Assembly: GCF_003149535.1 (NCBI RefSeq)
Contig: NZ_QGDB01000002.1
Location: 434,001-498,000 of the forward strand
Origin: Falsochrobactrum shanghaiense
Lineage (GTDB): Bacteria; Pseudomonadota; Alphaproteobacteria; Rhizobiales; Rhizobiaceae
Length of the DNA stretch: 64,000 bases
Reading direction: 5' to 3'
Part shown: positions 18,015 through 25,885 of the stretch, piece after piece
Numbering within the stretch: the first letter of the stretch is position 1
How the letters are laid out: each line of letters opens with the position of its first letter
Made by a program: the position numbers and the translations under genes
The notes under the pieces: generated by a model
Told to the model about the DNA's origin: nothing
The model's database searches: none
The model's input: only the letters and a program-made list of their open reading frames with translations

Positions 18015-19756
18015 GCCTGATTTTTGAAAAGAGCTATGAGCGGACGATCGATGCTCTGATTGCCCGCTTCTCGAAACCTGAAATGCGCGGCGCAAAGGTC
18101 GAGGCATGGCTGTTCGATGATCAGCCGAGCCGCTTTGCCGCCGAAACCGCATTGCGCGAGGCTGGCATCAGCGCGCGCCTGCGTTCGGCCTATAAGCCGC
18201 TTTTGCACTTCTTCCTGGAGGAAGTGGATGGAAAAGCGCTTGCGTCGGCCACCATTCATTATCCGCGCCATGAGAATTGCGTTAAAAACCGCTTTCTGCT
18301 CGAAACCTATCCGCTATCCGCGCTTCTGCCGCATGCTGATATTGCGTTCGCCGCCTCCGGCAAGGATGATTTTTTCTATGAAGTCGAACTGACCCTTAAA
18401 GACGGCAGCGCTCAAAATCATCGCGTTTTTGCGCCCAACCGGGTGCATCAGGATTTTATCGGCGAAACGCTGGTTTCTCCGACGGGCTGGCTGATTGTCG
18501 AACATGGCGGCGCCATCGAAAACAGACGCTACGAAACGGCCTATGAAAAGCTGTTTCATGAGACGGTTTCTGCGATTGCCAGCCATGACTGGGGCAGGGA
18601 CGAGCCTTATTTCGATGAACTGAACATTGCCGTCAACCTGCCGGTTTCCGACCGTCGCCTGTCTTACGATGAGGAATCGCTGAGTCTCACGGAAGCCATG
18701 CACGAGGATATTTATTTCTCGCTGCTGGAAGTGTTCCAGAAGAAATCCGGTCGGCCTATCGGTGATCGCGGATTGCAGCCCGGCCAGATCGTGCCGGAAG
18801 TGCGCTTTTTCGATGGCGCGCCCGGTGTGAAAGTCGAAACCCGACCATTTTCTGTTGCCGATTCATTGACGGCTGAACAAGTGCTGGAAAAGGCGCAGGC
18901 GCCGCTTTCCGCCGATCAGTTGCGCCGCGAAATCCGCAAGCTCGGCGGCGAGCCGTTTGAGGCCAAAACCCGCGCAGGCCGCGTTGTTTACGCCACTTAC
19001 ATCAAGGGCAGCGATACGCCCATGATGATCAGCGCCGGGCAACATGCCAATGAAACGACCGGCGTTGTGGGTGCCCTGCGTGCAGCAAACCGCCTTGCGG
19101 CGCGCAAGGACGCGCATTTCACGATCTCGCCGCAGGAAAATCCGGACGGTTATGAAATTCATAAGCGTCTTTGCAAGTTACAGCCGCATCACATGCATCA
19201 CGCGGCGCGCTATACGGCTCTGGGTGACGATCTGGAATATCGCAGCGGCGAGGGGCTTTACGAAAAAGCCATCCGCGTCGAGGCGGAAGCGCGCACCAAT
19301 GCGAAACTGCATGTCAATCTGCATGGCTATCCCTCGCATGAATGGACGCGGCCATTATCGGGTTATGTGCCGCGCTCCTTCGCCATGTGGACGCTGCCCA
19401 AGGGTTTTTTCCTGATTATCCGGCATCATCAATCATGGGAAAAAGAAGCGGAAGAACTGATCGACCGCGTGACAAAACATCTGGCTGCAATCGATGGGCT
19501 GGTCGATTACAACAATGCGCAGATTGCGTTGTTCGAGCAGCATGCAGGCGAGACGGGCTTCCGCATCATTAACGGCTTTCCATGTCTTGTCGGCATCGAC
19601 GACCGGCATACGGTTCCACTGACATTGATTACCGAATATCCGGACGAAACCGTCTATGGTGATGCCTTTGTGAAGGGGCATACGGCGCAGATGGAGACCG
19701 TTCTGGCAGCCTATCATGCCTTGCAGGCCATTATCCCTGCAACGCCTGCAGTGTAA
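18011..19756 (+). CDS. M14-family zinc carboxypeptidase-like protein
   Basis: A 581-residue protein whose C-terminal half is an M14 metallopeptidase fold. The zinc site can be read as H-x-x-E in ISAGQHANETTG (about residue 344) with the third ligand in HVNLHGYPSHEW; SPQENPDGYE is also typical. The first 300 residues resemble no domain I know. No signal peptide is evident, so it is probably cytoplasmic and acts on imported peptides. The ATG overlaps the permease stop, making it the last gene of the gsi-like operon. The catalytic Glu expected near the C-terminus may be in LITEYPDETVYG. Substrate unknown. Confidence 0.78.
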   Translation: MSLIFEKSYERTIDALIARFSKPEMRGAKVEAWLFDDQPSRFAAETALREAGISARLRSAYKPLLHFFLEEVDGKALASATIHYPRHENCVKNRFLLETYPLSALLPHADIAFAASGKDDFFYEVELTLKDGSAQNHRVFAPNRVHQDFIGETLVSPTGWLIVEHGGAIENRRYETAYEKLFHETVSAIASHDWGRDEPYFDELNIAVNLPVSDRRLSYDEESLSLTEAMHEDIYFSLLEVFQKKSGRPIGDRGLQPGQIVPEVRFFDGAPGVKVETRPFSVADSLTAEQVLEKAQAPLSADQLRREIRKLGGEPFEAKTRAGRVVYATYIKGSDTPMMISAGQHANETTGVVGALRAANRLAARKDAHFTISPQENPDGYEIHKRLCKLQPHHMHHAARYTALGDDLEYRSGEGLYEKAIRVEAEARTNAKLHVNLHGYPSHEWTRPLSGYVPRSFAMWTLPKGFFLIIRHHQSWEKEAEELIDRVTKHLAAIDGLVDYNNAQIALFEQHAGETGFRIINGFPCLVGIDDRHTVPLTLITEYPDETVYGDAFVKGHTAQMETVLAAYHALQAIIPATPAV

Positions 19757-20515
19757 TTAGAGATAATAAACGCCGATACGCTTGCCGCCGATTATTTCGA
19801 CGGCAATTTCCATCTGATAGATGTCTTGCAGGATTTCCGGGCGAATGAGTTCGTCCGGAGTTCCCTGATGCACGACCCGGCCATGGCGCATGGCGACGAT
19901 GTGGTCGGAATAGCAGGACGCGAAATTGATGTCATGCAGCACCAGCACGACCGTCTTGCCCAATTCATCGGCCGCGCGCCGCAACAGCTTCATCATCGCG
20001 GCGGAATGCTTCATATCCAGATTGTTGAGCGGCTCGTCCAGCAACACATAATCCGTATCCTGACACAGGACCATCGCCACGAATGCCCGCTGGCGCTGAC
20101 CGCCTGAAAGCTCATCCAGAAAGCGGTCCTGAAGATCCTCAAGCCCCAGATAGCCGATGGCCTGTTCGACATGTTTGAGGTCTTCGCTGTTGGGCCGACC
20201 CTTGGAATGTGGATAGCGGCCAAAGGCAACCAGATCGCGGACCGTCAGGCGCGAATTGATGGCATTGTCCTGCCGCAGGATCGAAAGCCGCTTTGCCAGC
20301 ACATCACCGGGCGTCTTCACGACATCCAGTCCATCCACGGTGACGCGGCCCTTATCCATCGGCAAAAGGCGGCTGACCATGGAAAGCAGTGTGGATTTAC
20401 CAGCACCATTCGGCCCGATGATCGAGGTGATGCCGCGCGCCGGCAATTTCAGCGTCACATCGTCAACGACGAGGTTCGTGCTGTAGGATTTGCTGACTTG
20501 GCTGATTTCGATCAA
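19757..20515 (-). CDS. Siderophore ABC transporter ATP-binding protein (FecE/YclP type)
   Basis: A 252-residue ATPase of the iron-complex family. Walker A GPNGAGKSTLLS, Q-loop LSILRQDNA, signature [12 protein letters not shown], Walker B YVLLDEPLNNLDM and the switch His in VLVLHDINFA are present. The NNLDM variant is characteristic of the FatE/YclP (petrobactin, catecholate) branch. It is the last gene of the minus-strand iron operon; its stop abuts the stop of the convergent peptidase gene with no base between. The ATG overlaps the upstream permease by four bases. Confidence 0.92.
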   Translation of the reverse strand: MIEISQVSKSYSTNLVVDDVTLKLPARGITSIIGPNGAGKSTLLSMVSRLLPMDKGRVTVDGLDVVKTPGDVLAKRLSILRQDNAINSRLTVRDLVAFGRYPHSKGRPNSEDLKHVEQAIGYLGLEDLQDRFLDELSGGQRQRAFVAMVLCQDTDYVLLDEPLNNLDMKHSAAMMKLLRRAADELGKTVVLVLHDINFASCYSDHIVAMRHGRVVHQGTPDELIRPEILQDIYQMEIAVEIIGGKRIGVYYL

Positions 20516-21468
20516 CGTGCCGTACCTCTTACAAGAAGGATTATGAAGACAATCCCGCCGAGAAATTCGATGATGACGCTGAGCGCCGTATTGAAAGCAA
20601 AGACGCGCTCAAGAACCGTCTGCCCTCCGACGATACACAGGATCGCCAGCAGCACCGCCACCGGCAAGATGACGCGATGTTTGGCAGAGCCTGAAATCAT
20701 ATAGGCAAGATTGGCGACAAGCAGGCCAAAAAAGGTGATCGGGCCAACAAGAGCGGTGGATACAGAAACAAGGATCGTCACGATCAGCAGGATCTTATGG
20801 ACCTCGCGGCGATAATTGAGGCCGAGATTGATCGCCGGATCGCGTCCGAGCGAGAGCACATCCATCACATGAATGAGGCGCAGGCCATAAAGCGAGACGG
20901 CTGCCACGATAATGGCCGCAAGCAGGAGAATATCGGCATTGATGCTGTTGAAGGTGGCAAAGAAGCGATCTTGCAATATGGCAAACAGGTTGGGGTCGAG
21001 CATTCGTTGCATCAGGTTTGAGATGCTGCGGAAGAAGACGCCGAATATTATGCCCACAAGCATTACCAGATGGAGACTGCGCGCAGCACCTGAAAACAGC
21101 CATGCATAGAGCAATCCGGCAAAGATGATCATGATGGCTGCTTCGGCGAGGAAGCGGATATTGGGCCCGATGCCTTCGATATGAACCGCGCCGAACGCGA
21201 AAACCGCAAGGGTCTGGATGAGGATATAGAGGGCATCGAAGCCCATGATCGACGGCGTCAGGATACGATTATGCGTGACGGTTTGAAACAGCACCGTGGA
21301 AACCGCGATTGCATAGGCGACCAGCAGCATTCCCGCGAGTTTGGTTCCGCGAAATGACAGAATAAATGACCAGCTTCCCTTGGCACCGAGTGTCATGAAG
21401 GCGGCGCAACTTAGCACCACGAGCACGGCCAGAAGGGTGATGATGAAGGCGGGACGGCTCTTAGGCAA
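20512..21468 (-). CDS. Siderophore ABC transporter permease (FatC/YclO type)
   Basis: A 318-residue FecCD-family inner-membrane permease with eight to ten hydrophobic helices. Family stretches include NRILTPSIMGFDALYILIQT, DVLSLGRDPAINLGLNYRRE and LVGPITFFGLLVANLAYMIS. Overlaps the upstream permease by eight bases and the ATPase by four. Together with the other permease it forms the heterodimeric channel. Confidence 0.92.
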   Translation of the reverse strand: MPKSRPAFIITLLAVLVVLSCAAFMTLGAKGSWSFILSFRGTKLAGMLLVAYAIAVSTVLFQTVTHNRILTPSIMGFDALYILIQTLAVFAFGAVHIEGIGPNIRFLAEAAIMIIFAGLLYAWLFSGAARSLHLVMLVGIIFGVFFRSISNLMQRMLDPNLFAILQDRFFATFNSINADILLLAAIIVAAVSLYGLRLIHVMDVLSLGRDPAINLGLNYRREVHKILLIVTILVSVSTALVGPITFFGLLVANLAYMISGSAKHRVILPVAVLLAILCIVGGQTVLERVFAFNTALSVIIEFLGGIVFIILLVRGTAR

Positions 21469-22492
21469 GGCGCGACCCCCGCCGTAAAAGCAGATAAAGG
21501 AAGATCGCGCTTCCCACCACGCCCATCATGGTTCCAATAGGAATTTCATAGGGATAGCGGATCAGGCGACCGGCAATATCACAGGCGAGAACGAGAGCGG
21601 CCCCCAGAACCGCAACCCAGGGCACCGCACGGCGCATATTATCGCCTATGAATATGCTTACCACATTGGGCACGATCAGACCCAGAAACGGGATCATGCC
21701 GACCGTCACCACGACGGATGCGCTCACCATGGAGACAATGACAAGGCCGAGCGTTACGACGCGACGATAATTGAGGCCCAGATTGGTGGTGAAATCCTCG
21801 CCAAGCCCGGCAACCGTAAAACGGTCGGCGGCGATATAGGCAATTATCGTGAGGAAGAAGGAAAGCCACAACAGCTCATAGCGCCCGCGAAGAACGCCGG
21901 AGAAGTCGCCATTGGTCCATGAGTTGAGCGATTGCAGCAGATCGAAGCGATAGGCTATGAAAGTCGTGATCGCGCTGACGACCCCGCCCAGCATAATGCC
22001 GACCAGTGGCACGACCAGAATGGAGCGAAGCGGGATAGCGCGCAGGATACGCAGGAAGAGCGCCGTACCGGCGAGGGCGGTGACGGAAGCCACCAGCATC
22101 TTGCCGAAGACGGGTGTTTCGGGTGCAAACAGAATAACGAGAAGAATACCGAGGCTCGCCGATTCCACCGTGCCCGCGGTTGACGGCTCGACGAAGCGGT
22201 TACGGGTCAGCATCTGCATGATCATGCCGGCCACCGCCATCGACATTCCGGCAAGGATGATGGCCAGCGTGCGGGGTATGCGGCTGATCAGGAGAACCTG
22301 CGTGGCGCGGTCTGTGCTGCCAGTCCCGAAAAGCGTGTTTAGCGACACATCGCTGACGCCGATAAACAGGCTGGTTACAGCCAGTACGGCGACAATGATT
22401 ATGGCGGCTGCAAATCCTTTCACGCTGGGGTCCTGTTTTCCTGCCTTGTCACAATAACGGGCCATCCGGCTTTGCCTGCGAATGGCCCGCAT
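21461..22492 (-). CDS. Siderophore ABC transporter permease (FatD/YclN type)
   Basis: A 343-residue FecCD-family permease. Landmarks: TLAIILAGMSMAVAGMIMQM, NRFVEPSTAGTVESASLGIL, GLGEDFTTNLGLNYRRVVTL and VVTVGMIPFLGLIVPNVVSI. The first nine residues are polar and Arg-rich; an internal ATG at 22465 (MARYCDK) may be the true start. It starts 18 bases after the binding-protein stop, so the four transport genes are one operon on the minus strand. Confidence 0.91.
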   Translation of the reverse strand: MRAIRRQSRMARYCDKAGKQDPSVKGFAAAIIIVAVLAVTSLFIGVSDVSLNTLFGTGSTDRATQVLLISRIPRTLAIILAGMSMAVAGMIMQMLTRNRFVEPSTAGTVESASLGILLVILFAPETPVFGKMLVASVTALAGTALFLRILRAIPLRSILVVPLVGIMLGGVVSAITTFIAYRFDLLQSLNSWTNGDFSGVLRGRYELLWLSFFLTIIAYIAADRFTVAGLGEDFTTNLGLNYRRVVTLGLVIVSMVSASVVVTVGMIPFLGLIVPNVVSIFIGDNMRRAVPWVAVLGAALVLACDIAGRLIRYPYEIPIGTMMGVVGSAIFLYLLLRRGSRLA

Positions 22493-22510
22493 GGACTGGG
22501 TCGTTATTGA

Positions 22511-23440
22511 TTATTTCGCCTTGTCGAAAGCCTGCGACAGCTGCTCGATATTGTTGTGCATCGCACCCAGGCCGCCTCCGACGAGATACCAGTTCTGCGA
22601 GACCAGATAGACGATCTGGTCATTCTTCGAAGCGTTGGTCTGGCGGACGAGGTCGTTGTCGAGAAGCTGTTTGGCCGAATTGCCTTCACGGCCGATCGCA
22701 GCATCGCGATCAATGACGAACAACCAGTCAGGATTGGCTTCCAGCAGGAATTCCGCGCTGATTGGCTGGCCATGATTGCCGATGGAAAGATCAGGTGCCG
22801 CCGGTTCGATGCCGAATTCATCGTGCAGCGTGCCAAAACGCGATCCGGGGCCATAGGCGCTCATTTTGCCGCCAGAGGTGAGGATCATCAGGCCCTTGCC
22901 TTTTCCGGCAGCTTTTTCATGCAGGGCCTTGATTGCCGCATCGAGCTTTTCGACTTCGGCCTTGGCTTCCGTTTCCTTGTCAAAAATCCGACCGAGCTTT
23001 TCGACATTGGCTTCGACATCGGAAACGAAGTTCTTGGCATCCACCGTCAGATCGATCGTGGGGGCGATCTTTGCCAGTTCAGCATATTTTGCCGCAGAGC
23101 GACCGCCGACGATGATCAGATCGGGTTCAGCGGCATTGACCGCTTCATAATCGGGTTCAAACAGCGTGCCGACCTTGGTGTAATCATCGCCTTCATATTT
23201 TTTCAGATAGTCTGGAAAAGCGATATTGCTTGGAATGCCGATTATCTCGACGCCGAGGCGGTCAAGATTGTCGAGCGTTGCAAAGTCGAACACCACGACC
23301 TTTTGCGGATTGGCAGGAACGGCCGTTTCGCCCTGGGCGTGCTTGATGTTGATGTCGGCAGCGCTGGCCGCAGAGGCGAGGGCGGCTGCGACAAATACTG
23401 CACCGCAGAGACGGGATATGTGCCGGCTGAGGTTCAACAT
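22511..23440 (-). CDS. Siderophore-binding periplasmic protein (FatB/YclQ type)
   Basis: A 309-residue class III binding protein. Signal peptide: MLNLSRHISRLCGAVFVAAA then LASAASA. The mature start INIKHAQGETAVPANPQKVV and VFDFATLDNLDRLGVEIIGI matches the FatB/YclQ/CeuE group that binds catecholate or petrobactin-like siderophores. Further on, EPDLIIVGGRSAAKYAEL is the usual second-lobe entry. ATG 23440 follows AGAAGGA with nine bases; TTG 23461 has no site. It lacks a lipobox, fitting a Gram-negative. The real ligand is unknown. Confidence 0.9.
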   Translation of the reverse strand: MLNLSRHISRLCGAVFVAAALASAASAADINIKHAQGETAVPANPQKVVVFDFATLDNLDRLGVEIIGIPSNIAFPDYLKKYEGDDYTKVGTLFEPDYEAVNAAEPDLIIVGGRSAAKYAELAKIAPTIDLTVDAKNFVSDVEANVEKLGRIFDKETEAKAEVEKLDAAIKALHEKAAGKGKGLMILTSGGKMSAYGPGSRFGTLHDEFGIEPAAPDLSIGNHGQPISAEFLLEANPDWLFVIDRDAAIGREGNSAKQLLDNDLVRQTNASKNDQIVYLVSQNWYLVGGGLGAMHNNIEQLSQAFDKAK

Positions 23441-23497
23441 GGTATTCGGTCCTTCTATCAATCCTGTGCTTTATAGTCTGGTTTTCTTCCAGTCAAA

Positions 23498-23568
23498 GCA
23501 GGAAGTTAAAATTTCTGCTTTTTGGCCTAACCAGAGGATTCAGCGGTGATACCATTTGAATGGATCAC
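23498..23568. promoter_or_regulatory. Dyads upstream of the siderophore-binding protein gene
   Basis: At 23498-23518, GCAGGAA and TTTCTGC pair at six of seven positions around seven bases. At 23546-23568, GTGAT-A-CCATT pairs with AATGG-ATCAC apart from one bulged A. Either may be an operator for iron control or a transcript hairpin; neither fits the Irr consensus. Confidence 0.35.
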
Positions 23569-23581
23569 ACCGTAAATAAGA

Positions 23582-23606
23582 GCTGGCGATTGAAGCAATC
23601 GCCAGC
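23582..23606 (-). terminator. Terminator of the TonB receptor gene
   Basis: GCTGGCGATTG and CAATCGCCAGC form an eleven-base perfect stem with loop AAG; on the minus strand it is followed by TCTTATTTA. It lies 21 bases past the receptor stop and separates it from the transport operon. Confidence 0.75.
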
Positions 23607-23627
23607 CCACCGATCAGCAGTATTTAA

Positions 23628-25760
23628 TCAAAATTTCGATGTGAGAGAGATGAAGTAGCTTCTGCCGTTCTCAACGTAATTAGATTCTGTCTTCGGCTGT
23701 TTATCGAAAATATTGTTCACGCCGAGGCGGAGAGTTACATGTTCCGTAGGATCATATTTGAAGGAAACATTGGCAACCGCGTAGGGTGATACGTTCTGGG
23801 CTACAAGTGTTTCAGGGGACAGAACATAATCAACCTGCTTGCCATAATAATCGACTGAGCCAGTAACGCTGAAGTCTTCACGCGCCTGCCAGGTGACTTC
23901 CGAATGGACCGAGTATTCCGGATCCGCGGAAAGAGGCATTCCTGTTTCAAGGTTTTTGGATTCAAACAGGTAGGTAAATGAGTTCGTCCAGGTCCAGTCC
24001 TGATGAGGATAGACCGTCAATCCGCCTTCCAACCCTTGTGTGCGAGCGCGGTCGATATTGACCTGTTGCACATATTTGGTGCCTTCGCCCGTTATAAGCG
24101 ACGCTTGGCGGGCCGAGGTGATCTTGTCGTCAATTTCATTATAGAAATAGGTCAGGCTGGCTTCCCATATGCTTTGCTGATAAACGCCGCCAAGCTCGAA
24201 GCTGTTGCTCGTTTCCGGCTTCAGGTCCGGATTGCCAACCATTTCGCAAGGGCCACCAACGGCACCGCAACCGCGACCCCGAGACGTCTGTACCCAGTTC
24301 GGATTCAGCTGGCGCATATTTGGCGCCTTGAATGCCTGCGCCCACCCGGCCTTGAAAGTCAGATTGTCGTTGAAATCATAATTTAGATAGACACGAGGGC
24401 TTGCGTGGGTGCCGAATTTCTCGTGCTGATCAATACGAAGGCCAGCTGTCAATTTCAGATCTTCACGAAGCTTGATCTGGTCTTCGACAAATATTGCCCC
24501 GGTCCACATGCTCGTTTCAGTGGAGCCAGTGGTTCCGGTTACAGAGTTGGCTTTTCCAAGGTTTTCCGGATCACTCATTTCTTCGTAACGAAGTTCACCG
24601 CCAATCGTCAAATCCTGTTCAAACCAGAAATCCAACGGCATTGAAAGTTTGCCGTCCAGCGTATAGCTGCGCACATTGATGGTCGTGTCACCGGTTACAA
24701 CGCCACTCCGGTCAATAGTATTGTGATGGTTATCGGCATTTTCGATAAATGCCGTGATCGTCGATGTGCCAAAATCCCATTCGCCCACATGCCGGAGGGA
24801 GCCCGTAGTGCGGCGGATAGAGGTCTTACTCGTATCGATCTCACCGTCAGCTAGATAAGGACGATATTTCTCCTGCCCTGTGCTTCCTTCAACTTCAAAC
24901 AATTGGTTGGAAGTGGGGGTCCAGGAGAATTTTGCCGTAATGTCATAATCATCGACGCCGCGCGGCGTCTGGATGTCATCATGCTCTGTCGGATTAGAGG
25001 GTTTTTGTCTACCGATACTGCCGTAAGCTGTGAAAGTCAGCTCATCGGGAACAATAGGCCCACTTACATATGCGCTTACTTTTTTGGTGACACCCGTTGA
25101 TTTGCTCTCAGGTTGAATCCATTCAGTGGTGAGGGATCCCGTCCAGCTATCTTTAGATTTCTTGGTGATAATATTTACCACACCACCCAATGCATCTGAT
25201 CCGTACAGCGTGGACATTGGACCACGAACGATTTCGACCCGCTCGATCGCGTCAACAGGAATCCAGTCAAGATCGCCATTGTAGTGACGCAAGGTTGTAA
25301 GGCCAGCATTTACGCGCTTTCCATCAATAAGAATAAGCGTGTATCCGCTGCCCATGCCGCGCATACTGATACCGCGGGTTCCATCACTTCCAAAACCGAC
25401 ATTGACGCCCGGTACGGTTCGCAATGCTTCCGTTATATCGGGTGCTGCTCTTTGCTGTAGTTTTTCCTGGCTCAGAACAGAGATGCTTGCTGGCGCATCC
25501 TTTGCGGTCGTTGCGATCGAGGACGCCGTAACAACGATCTGATCGAGTACAATTCCGCCACCATTCGTCGTGGCCTGCGCAGCTTCATTGCTGGTTGCAT
25601 CTGTGTTTGATGCATTTTGCGCAAGAGTTGTCGTATTACCAAGAATGAGTGCCGTCGAAAGACATGTACCTGCAAAAACAGCCTTTATGAAGAGCGATCT
25701 GCGGATCGACTGCCCGCTCTGCGCATCTTCGATACACAATCCCCGAAACAAGCTGGTCAT
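23628..25760 (-). CDS. TonB-dependent siderophore receptor
   Basis: An outer-membrane receptor of about 710 residues. A signal peptide with hydrophobic core FIKAVFAGTCLSTALILG ends near LAQ. The TonB box region is probably DQIVVTAS; the plug follows (ISVLSQEKLQQRAAPDITEA, GISMRGMGSGYTLILIDGKR, RGPMSTLYGSDALGGVVNII). The rest is a beta barrel ending in YFISLTSKF, with the terminal Phe needed for insertion. It resembles the FepA/CirA group. ATG 25760 was chosen over GTG 25769; neither has a close ribosome site. Base composition looks more AT-rich than its neighbours. It probably feeds the FatB-type importer downstream. Confidence 0.92.
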   Translation of the reverse strand: MTSLFRGLCIEDAQSGQSIRRSLFIKAVFAGTCLSTALILGNTTTLAQNASNTDATSNEAAQATTNGGGIVLDQIVVTASSIATTAKDAPASISVLSQEKLQQRAAPDITEALRTVPGVNVGFGSDGTRGISMRGMGSGYTLILIDGKRVNAGLTTLRHYNGDLDWIPVDAIERVEIVRGPMSTLYGSDALGGVVNIITKKSKDSWTGSLTTEWIQPESKSTGVTKKVSAYVSGPIVPDELTFTAYGSIGRQKPSNPTEHDDIQTPRGVDDYDITAKFSWTPTSNQLFEVEGSTGQEKYRPYLADGEIDTSKTSIRRTTGSLRHVGEWDFGTSTITAFIENADNHHNTIDRSGVVTGDTTINVRSYTLDGKLSMPLDFWFEQDLTIGGELRYEEMSDPENLGKANSVTGTTGSTETSMWTGAIFVEDQIKLREDLKLTAGLRIDQHEKFGTHASPRVYLNYDFNDNLTFKAGWAQAFKAPNMRQLNPNWVQTSRGRGCGAVGGPCEMVGNPDLKPETSNSFELGGVYQQSIWEASLTYFYNEIDDKITSARQASLITGEGTKYVQQVNIDRARTQGLEGGLTVYPHQDWTWTNSFTYLFESKNLETGMPLSADPEYSVHSEVTWQAREDFSVTGSVDYYGKQVDYVLSPETLVAQNVSPYAVANVSFKYDPTEHVTLRLGVNNIFDKQPKTESNYVENGRSYFISLTSKF

Positions 25761-25831
25761 ATTTGTCACCGTTAAAGTTGAGCTTTACGCTCTCCTTATG
25801 TATGGCAATAAGATGACGTCAAGGATCATGT

Positions 25832-25848
25832 TTTAAAAGAGTTCCAAA
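25832..25848. promoter_or_regulatory. Candidate Irr box (iron-control element)
   Basis: TTTAAAA-GAG-TTCCAAA differs from the published rhizobial ICE consensus TTTAGAA-N3-TTCTAAA at one base in each arm. It lies between the divergent starts of the TonB receptor (25760) and the LysR-TrpD2 fusion (25886), 38 bases before the latter. Irr binding is inferred from sequence and position only. Confidence 0.5.
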
Positions 25849-25885
25849 TTGCAAAAACCGCAACTAAGCCTATATGGAGGATTCG

